A DNA stretch of 9,158 nt from DASZZY01 sp036260395 (lineage in GTDB: Bacteria; Actinomycetota; UBA4738; CALAEC01): assembly GCA_036260395.1 (NCBI GenBank), contig DASZZY010000003.1, positions 1 to 9,158 on the forward strand. Direction: 5' to 3'. Positions 5,394 to 9,158 of the stretch are shown piece by piece; the first letter of the stretch is position 1; every line of letters starts with the position of its first letter. Position numbers and translations under genes: made by a program. The notes below the pieces were generated by a model, which did not search any database, was not told where the DNA came from, and saw nothing but the letters and a program-made list of their open reading frames with translations.

Positions 5394-6124
5394 TCCCGCT
5401 CCGAGACACGAACCCCACCCGACGCACCCCGTGGGTCACGCTCGCCTTCATCGCGCTCAACGTCCTGGCGTTCGCGCTGTGGGAGGGCTTCCCGATCACC
5501 GGCAGCCAGTACTCCGCGGACCAGCAGCGGGTCATCGTGTGCCACGGGGCCACGCCGTACGAGCTGACGAACTTCGACAACCCGCCCCGCCTGCGGGACG
5601 TCTGCCCGGAGCAGCCGTTCTACTTCTCGCTGTTCACCTCGATGTTCTTGCACGCGAATCTCATCCACATCGGCGGGAACATGCTGTTCCTGTGGATCTT
5701 CGGGAACAATGTCGAGGACCGGCTGGGCCACGTCGTATTCCTGCTCTTCTACCTGGCGGCCGGCGTGGTGGCGGCGTACGCGCAGGCGCTGATCGGCGGG
5801 CCGGGCTCGTCCACGCCGTTGATCGGCGCCTCGGGCGCCGTGGCCGGGACGCTGGGCGCGTACATCGTCATGTTCCCGCACGCCCGGATCCTCACCGCGA
5901 TCTTCTTCTTCTTCATCACCGTCGTGGAGCTTCCGGCGCTCATCGTCCTGGGCCTGTGGTTCGCGCTCCAGTTCCTCTCGGGGGTCGGGACCTTCAGCCG
6001 AGGGGTCGAGGGCGGCGTGGCGTTCTTCGCCCACATCGGCGGCTTCGCGTTCGGCGCGCTGATCGCCCTGATCTTCTATCGCCGACAGCAGATCTACCGC
6101 CGGCGGGTCCCCTGGGAGCACTGA
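5390..6124 (+). CDS. Rhomboid-family intramembrane serine protease
   Basis: The 244-residue polytopic protein has the rhomboid signature. The first helix (about 14-32) is followed by a long external loop (33-80) with Cys51 and Cys72. HxxxN appears as H93-IGG-N97 in the second helix; the catalytic Ser148 lies in GASGAVAG (146-153), and His215 in AHIGGFAFG (214-222). All residues expected for a Ser/His dyad and oxyanion hole are present, so it is predicted active, cleaving substrates within or near the membrane. The C-terminus (230-244) is basic and probably cytoplasmic. The start is GTG 5390-5392 overlapping the hydrolase stop (GTGA); only G-rich sequence precedes it, so coupling likely drives translation. 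Substrates unknown. The rhomboid could be functionally unrelated to the upstream lipid-type genes. Confidence 0.93.
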   Translation: MIPLRDTNPTRRTPWVTLAFIALNVLAFALWEGFPITGSQYSADQQRVIVCHGATPYELTNFDNPPRLRDVCPEQPFYFSLFTSMFLHANLIHIGGNMLFLWIFGNNVEDRLGHVVFLLFYLAAGVVAAYAQALIGGPGSSTPLIGASGAVAGTLGAYIVMFPHARILTAIFFFFITVVELPALIVLGLWFALQFLSGVGTFSRGVEGGVAFFAHIGGFAFGALIALIFYRRQQIYRRRVPWEH

Positions 6125-6133
6125 GCCCCGAGG

Positions 6134-6152
6134 CCGGCGCCGTCAGCGCCGG
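6134..6152. terminator. Hairpin at the convergent rhomboid / HAD-GNAT junction
   Basis: CCGGCGC (6134-6140) and GCGCCGG (6146-6152) form a perfect 7-bp stem with a 5-base loop that includes the HAD-GNAT stop codon (6143-6145). Only 18 bp separate the two converging genes, so one symmetrical hairpin could serve both. There are no T-runs on either side. The structure is seen; termination is inferred. Confidence 0.45.
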
Positions 6153-7360
6153 ACCGGACGCCTCATCGCCACGGCGGATTCCGGGCAGGCCGTCGATCGC
6201 TCGCGGATCCAGGCCGGGAGCTCCGGCCGCTCCATCGGGACGAAGCCCAGGCGCTCGAAGAACCCCGCCGCCGTCTCGGTGAGCAGGTACACGGTCCCGG
6301 CGCCGGCCCCCACGGCGCGCCGCACGGCGGAGGCCACGACGAGGACCCCCCGGAACCGCCCCCGGACCTCGCGATCAACGGCCACCGAGCGCAGGTAGCC
6401 CTGGCCGTCCCGGACCTCGACCGTGGCGGTCGCCGCCGGCGGGTCGCCCAGCACGGCAGTGCCGGTCAGGTCGCCGGCGGCCTCGCCGGGGTCCAGGCCG
6501 GACCGGTCGAGCAGCGCCCGGACCGCGTCGCGCTGCTCGGGCCGACCCGGACGCGCGGGACCGAGCGGCGCGTCGTCGAGGAGGCCCCGCAGGTCCGCCA
6601 TGGCGGCCACCGGCTCGACGTCGACGTCCAGGAGGTCGGCGGGGACGGCGGCACCCGAGAACACGAGCGCGGCGTCCAACCCGACGGCGCGGGCCCCGGC
6701 CAGGTCGGTCTCGACGCGGTCACCGACGACGAGCGCCCGCCGGGTGCCGGCCCGCTCCACCGCGGCTTCGAACAGCCCGGGCTCCGGCTTCCCCACCACG
6801 GTGGCCCTGCTGCCGGAGGCGGTCTCCACGGAGGCCAGCAGCGCCCCGGCGCCGGGCCACAGCTCGCCGCCGGGGGCCGGGTACGTGGCGTCCGCGTTGG
6901 TGGCCACCAGGCGAGCGCCGGCCCGCGCCAGGACCGACGCGGTTCGGATCCGGTCATAGGTCGCGCCGCGGTCCCAGGCCACGACCACGAAGCCGGCCCG
7001 CTCGGGATCCCCGTCCACGACTTCGACGCCCGCATCGCGCAGTGCCGTCCGGATCCCGTCCTCGCCGATCACGAAGGCGGTGGCGTCGCGGCCGTCGGCG
7101 CGGACCTCGTCGGCCACCAGCCGCGCCGCGGCCAGCGCCGACGTCATCACGTCCTCTGGCGCCGCCTCGAATCCCATCCCCCGGAGCTTCTCGGCGACCT
7201 GGGCCGGCGTCCGCGCCGAGTTGTTCGTCAGGAACACCACGCGGCCGCGCCGCCGGAGCGCCGCCACCGCATCGGCGGCGCCGGGGATCGCCTCGGTCCC
7301 CCGGAACAGCACCCCGTCGAGGTCGAGGAGGAAGGCGTCGTACGCGTCGGCGGGGCGCAT
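6143..7360 (-). CDS. NagD-type HAD phosphatase fused to a GNAT-like domain
   Basis: The 405-residue protein has a HAD-IIA (NagD/GPP-like) phosphatase at about 5-262 and a GNAT-like domain at about 275-405. HAD motif I is DLDGV (13-17: Asp13 nucleophile, Asp15 acid/base), motif II is TNN (45-47), motif III is Lys191 in VGKPEPGLF, and motif IV is GDRVETDLAGA (213-223: Asp214, Asp219). All catalytic residues are present. The layout matches Rv1692, a glycerol-3-phosphate phosphatase in M. tuberculosis that also has a GNAT-like tail, so a role in glycerophospholipid head-group recycling is likely. The tail has YLRSVAVDREVRGR (322-335), a GFFERLGF helix (366-373) and an ending like ArsN2-type acetyltransferases. 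Its acyl-CoA loop reads RGRFRG (333-338), with Phe replacing the expected Gly at 336. ATG 7358-7360 lies 6 nt after the TPR stop, with AGGG upstream. Confidence 0.9.
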   Translation of the reverse strand: MRPADAYDAFLLDLDGVLFRGTEAIPGAADAVAALRRRGRVVFLTNNSARTPAQVAEKLRGMGFEAAPEDVMTSALAAARLVADEVRADGRDATAFVIGEDGIRTALRDAGVEVVDGDPERAGFVVVAWDRGATYDRIRTASVLARAGARLVATNADATYPAPGGELWPGAGALLASVETASGSRATVVGKPEPGLFEAAVERAGTRRALVVGDRVETDLAGARAVGLDAALVFSGAAVPADLLDVDVEPVAAMADLRGLLDDAPLGPARPGRPEQRDAVRALLDRSGLDPGEAAGDLTGTAVLGDPPAATATVEVRDGQGYLRSVAVDREVRGRFRGVLVVASAVRRAVGAGAGTVYLLTETAAGFFERLGFVPMERPELPAWIRERSTACPESAVAMRRPVRR

Positions 7361-7366
7361 CCGTCC

Positions 7367-7720
7367 CTACTCGGTCAGGCGGGCCAGCGCCTCGCGGTAC
7401 TCGGCCAGCGGCTCCATGGCCACGGCGAGCTTCAGGTGGGCGATGGCCCGGGTCCGCTGGCCGGTGCGGGCGCAGGCCAGGCCCAGCCCGTAGTGCGCGT
7501 AGTGGTTCACGGGGTCGATGTCGACGGCCTTGGCGAACTCGGCCCGGGCCCTCGTCCACCGGCCGGTCATGTACAGCGCCCGGGCCAGCGCCTCGCGGAT
7601 CGAGCCCTTCTCCGGCTCCTCGACGACGGCCCGCTCCAGGACGACGACCGCCTGGTGCGGGTGGCCGGACGCCAGGAACTCCTTGCCGCGGGCGAACAGG
7701 TGGTAGGTCGACTCGCTCAT
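7367..7720 (-). CDS. Small TPR-repeat protein (Rv1691-like)
   Basis: The 117-residue soluble protein consists of about three tetratricopeptide repeats at residues 4-37, 38-71 and 72-105. Typical TPR spacing is visible: GKEFLASGHPHQAVVVLERA (12-31), ALARALYMTGRWTRARAEF (44-62, ending in AVDIDP at 65-70) and YGLGLACARTGQRTRAIAHL (77-96, ending in AVAMEP at 99-104). It ends shortly after the third repeat, so it is probably a small adaptor for protein-protein contacts; no partner can be read from sequence. ATG 7718-7720 has GGAG seven bases upstream. The gene is first in a two-gene unit with the HAD-GNAT phosphatase (6-nt gap), as in mycobacteria, where Rv1691 precedes Rv1692. That conserved pairing hints that the TPR protein may act with the phosphatase, but this is inference. 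Confidence 0.88.
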   Translation of the reverse strand: MSESTYHLFARGKEFLASGHPHQAVVVLERAVVEEPEKGSIREALARALYMTGRWTRARAEFAKAVDIDPVNHYAHYGLGLACARTGQRTRAIAHLKLAVAMEPLAEYREALARLTE

Positions 7721-7762
7721 CTCGAGGCTCCAGGGGGCTCCTCGCGGGGCCCCGTCCGTTGG

Positions 7763-7768
7763 TCTATA
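7763..7768 (-). promoter_or_regulatory. Possible -10 (TATAGA) for the TPR > HAD-GNAT unit
   Basis: Read on the minus strand, TATAGA lies about 43 bases before the TPR start and predicts a leader of about 36 nt containing GGAG. No clear -35. It shares its TATA core with the opposing element for the DUF1015 gene. The perfect palindrome CGGGGCCCCG (7745-7754) lies within the predicted leader or start region. Confidence 0.3.
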
Positions 7769-7770
7769 CA
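7765..7770 (+). promoter_or_regulatory. Possible -10 (TATACA) giving a leaderless DUF1015 mRNA
   Basis: TATACA ends seven bases before the ATG at 7778, so transcription would begin at or beside the start codon, the spacing seen for leaderless genes in Actinobacteria. AGGA at 7770-7773 is the only ribosome-site-like sequence and would be part of or next to the -10. No good -35 is seen. Confidence 0.4.
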
Positions 7771-7777
7771 GGACCGC

Positions 7778-8947
7778 ATGGTCGCCGTGGCCCCATTCCA
7801 GGGGCTCCTCTACGACCCGGCCGCGGTCGGCGACCTCGCGGCCGTGACGTCGCCTCCCTACGACGTGATCCTGCCGCACGAGCAGGACCGCCTGCACCGG
7901 GCCAGCCGGTACAACATCGCCCTCGTTGACCTCGGGGCGGATGCCGACGGCGACCCCGACCAGAAGTATACGAGGGCCGCCGATCTCCTCCGGCGGTGGC
8001 GCCGGGAGCGTGTGCTCGTCCCGACGGACCGCCCGTCGGCGTATCCCTACGAGATGCGCTACACCTACCGCGACCGCGAGCGGAGCCTGCGGGGCGTCAT
8101 CCTCGAGGTCGGGCTCGAGCCATGGGGCGGGGCGATCCTCCCCCACGAGCGGACCACGCCGGGGCCGGTCGAGGACCGGCTGCGGCTGATCCGCGCCACG
8201 GCCGCCGATCTGTCGCCGATCTACGCGGTGGCCGCCGGTCCCAGCGCGCCGCAATCGGAGCTGCTGGCCCGCTGCTCGCGGCCCCCCGACCGGGAGCTGA
8301 CCGACGAGGAGGGCGTCCTCCACCGGCTGTGGATCGAGGACCTGCCGGACGACCTGGTGACCTGGTACCGCGACCAGTCGTTGCTCATCGCCGACGGCCA
8401 CCACCGGTACCAGACCGCGCTGGCCCATCAGGAGCGGTGCCGGGCCACTCGGGGGCCGGGGCCCTGGGACGGCGCGATGATGCTGGTGGCGGACGCGGCC
8501 ACCGAGGCCCCGCCGGTCCTGCCGATCCATCGCCTGCTGAAGGTCGACCCGCTGCCCGATCTCCCCGGCCGGCGCGTGCACGACCTCGCCGAGGTGCTGC
8601 TCGAGCTGGCCGACGACGACAGCCTCCGGTTCGGGGCGGTGTTCCGCGAGCCCGGGGCGGTGGTCCACCTGGTGGGACGGCTGGCCGGGGAGCCCCCCAC
8701 CGTCCGGGCCCTCCACGAGGAGGTCCTCGACCCGCTCCCCGGCGTCCGGGAGCTCCGGTTCACCCCCGACGCCGCCGGGGCCGAGGCCGCCGTCCGCGCC
8801 GGCCAGGCCGACCTGGCGCTGCTGCTCCCGCCGGCCCGCGTGGAGCACGTCCGGGCGGTGGTGGACCGGGGCGAGCGCCTCCCGCCGAAGTCGACGTACT
8901 TCTGGCCGAAGCCCCGGACCGGGCTCGTCATCCGCCCGCTGGAGTGA
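7778..8947 (+). CDS. DUF1015-family protein (ParB-like fold predicted)
   Basis: The 389-residue soluble protein shows the conserved features of DUF1015 in order: APFQGLLYD (5-13), SPPYDV (25-30), a YNIALVDLG segment (45-53), HERT (123-126) with DR (133-134), SPIYA (146-150), ADGHHRYQTA (205-214) and the C-terminal signature KSTYFWPKPRTGLV (371-384). The length is normal for the family, so the gene appears intact. Function is not established. SPPYDV plus GHHR recalls the NPY/GxRR pair of ParB-like proteins, a superfamily that includes nucleotide-using enzymes such as the archaeal free-serine kinase SerK; a small-molecule kinase role is thus only a possibility. ATG 7778 is chosen because MVAVAPFQG matches the family N-terminus. 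It is transcribed away from the TPR/HAD unit. No signal peptide or membrane segment is seen. Confidence 0.9.
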   Translation: MVAVAPFQGLLYDPAAVGDLAAVTSPPYDVILPHEQDRLHRASRYNIALVDLGADADGDPDQKYTRAADLLRRWRRERVLVPTDRPSAYPYEMRYTYRDRERSLRGVILEVGLEPWGGAILPHERTTPGPVEDRLRLIRATAADLSPIYAVAAGPSAPQSELLARCSRPPDRELTDEEGVLHRLWIEDLPDDLVTWYRDQSLLIADGHHRYQTALAHQERCRATRGPGPWDGAMMLVADAATEAPPVLPIHRLLKVDPLPDLPGRRVHDLAEVLLELADDDSLRFGAVFREPGAVVHLVGRLAGEPPTVRALHEEVLDPLPGVRELRFTPDAAGAEAAVRAGQADLALLLPPARVEHVRAVVDRGERLPPKSTYFWPKPRTGLVIRPLE

Positions 8948-9026
8948 CCCGTGCCGCGGAAGTGAACACCGCCCACAAGCAGGAGAAACGGCCGTTCACG
9001 GCGAATCAAGACCCCGAGCCCGGCGG

Positions 9027-9035
9027 TGCTATCTT
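9027..9035 (+). promoter_or_regulatory. Possible extended -10 (TGCTATCTT) for the gene at 9088
   Basis: TGCTATCTT fits an extended -10 element and differs by one base from the TGCTATCCT proposed before the phasin-like gene. It would give a leader of about 46 nt. The rest of the 140-bp gap (8948-9087) holds a widely spaced GTGAAC/GTTCAC pair and no coding frame I can support. Confidence 0.35.
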
Positions 9036-9076
9036 GAGGGAAAGCTGCCGCCTTGAGAGGAATGTCCTTGATGCTC

Positions 9077-9082
9077 GGAGGT
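9077..9082 (+). promoter_or_regulatory. Strong ribosome binding site (GGAGGT)
   Basis: GGAGGT lies five bases before the ATG at 9088. It is among the best Shine-Dalgarno sequences in the window and is the main support for a real gene starting there. Confidence 0.7.
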
Positions 9083-9087
9083 AACCG

Positions 9088-9158
9088 ATGAGCCGCGCCC
9101 GAGCGGTGCTGGCCCGAGCCGTCATCGTCCTGGCCGGCTGCGGGCTCGTGATGACGAT
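9088..9158 (+). CDS. Start of a possible lipoprotein or secreted protein, cut by the window end
   Basis: Only 23 codons are visible. The N-terminus reads MSRARAVLARAVIVLAGCGL: basic residues (Arg3, Arg5, Arg10), a short hydrophobic stretch (11-16), then LAGC at 15-18, which fits a lipobox with Cys18 as the lipidation site. The hydrophobic core is short and begins after Arg10, so a membrane anchor or ordinary signal peptide is also possible. The GGAGGT and the possible extended -10 upstream support the start. In M. tuberculosis a lipoprotein gene (lprJ) lies beside Rv1691, but here the orientation and position differ, so no orthology is claimed. The mature protein lies beyond the window. Confidence 0.55.
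   Translation, partial: MSRARAVLARAVIVLAGCGLVMT

Noticed and set aside
4101..6121. Minus-strand frames opposite the hydrolase and rhomboid genes (4101-5261, 4988-6121)
   Set aside because: Asp/Glu/Arg/His-rich mirror translations with no domain features; the plus strand has full catalytic motifs.
6143..6540. Calling the GNAT-like tail an arsenic-resistance enzyme (ArsN2)
   Set aside because: There is sequence resemblance, but it is fused to a phosphatase, has an altered cofactor loop, and no ars genes are nearby.
7721..8848. Very long upstream extension of the TPR reading frame
   Set aside because: It is antisense to the DUF1015 gene and low in complexity; TPR homology begins just after ATG 7720, which has its own ribosome site.
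8962..8999. GTGAAC / GTTCAC inverted repeat downstream of DUF1015
   Set aside because: Only 6 bp with a 26-base spacer; expected by chance and not clearly an operator or terminator.
7996..9084. Plus-strand frame overlapping DUF1015 and reaching 9084
   Set aside because: Arg/Gly/Pro-rich shadow in another frame of a well-supported gene.
1..9158. Mobile elements, phage genes, CRISPR, tRNA/rRNA or toxin-antitoxin/defence genes
   Set aside because: I saw no transposase, integrase, spaced repeat array, structured RNA gene or defence-type domains on either strand.

Overview
The window comes from a very GC-rich bacterial chromosome. Wobble positions are almost all G or C, GTG starts are common, and each gene casts long open shadow frames on the other strand. 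Gene content and order point to an actinobacterium (Actinomycetota), probably an uncultured lineage; I cannot name a genus. The best evidence is synteny: on the minus strand a TPR protein, a NagD-type HAD phosphatase with a C-terminal GNAT-like domain, a small helical protein, tlyA and nadK occur in that order. As I recall it, this matches Rv1691-Rv1692-Rv1693-tlyA-nadK-recN in Mycobacterium tuberculosis.

Layout. Positions 1-1720 (minus) hold a four-helix DUF4383 membrane protein and, upstream of it, an AI-2E/PerM-family membrane protein whose start codon is unclear. Positions 1721-3857 (minus) are a tight operon, phasin-like protein > tlyA > nadK, with 4-nt stop/start overlaps. A 100-bp divergent promoter region (3858-3957) separates it from a plus-strand operon at 3958-6124: SCP2-like protein, alpha/beta-hydrolase, rhomboid protease, again joined by 4-nt GTGA overlaps. 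This operon sits inside the otherwise conserved TPR-HAD / small protein-tlyA-nadK block. It converges on the HAD-GNAT gene (6143-7360, minus), which follows the TPR gene (7367-7720, minus) by 6 nt. A 57-bp divergent region then leads to a DUF1015 protein (7778-8947, plus) that may be translated from a leaderless mRNA. A possible lipoprotein gene starts at 9088 and runs off the end.

How the genes may work together. TlyA (rRNA 2'-O-methylation) and NadK (NADP supply) are housekeeping. The HAD-GNAT protein is probably a small phosphate-ester phosphatase, perhaps for glycerol 3-phosphate. The SCP2-hydrolase-rhomboid set suggests lipid or membrane work, but this is inferred only from families and coupling. 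I see no phage, IS element, CRISPR array, tRNA, rRNA or defence system. The window is mostly ordinary core-genome sequence with some unusual local features: a possible CTG start, interleaved divergent promoters, a Lys/Pro/Thr/Ala repeat tail, GC hairpins without T-tracts, and a HAD-GNAT fusion with a changed acyl-CoA loop.
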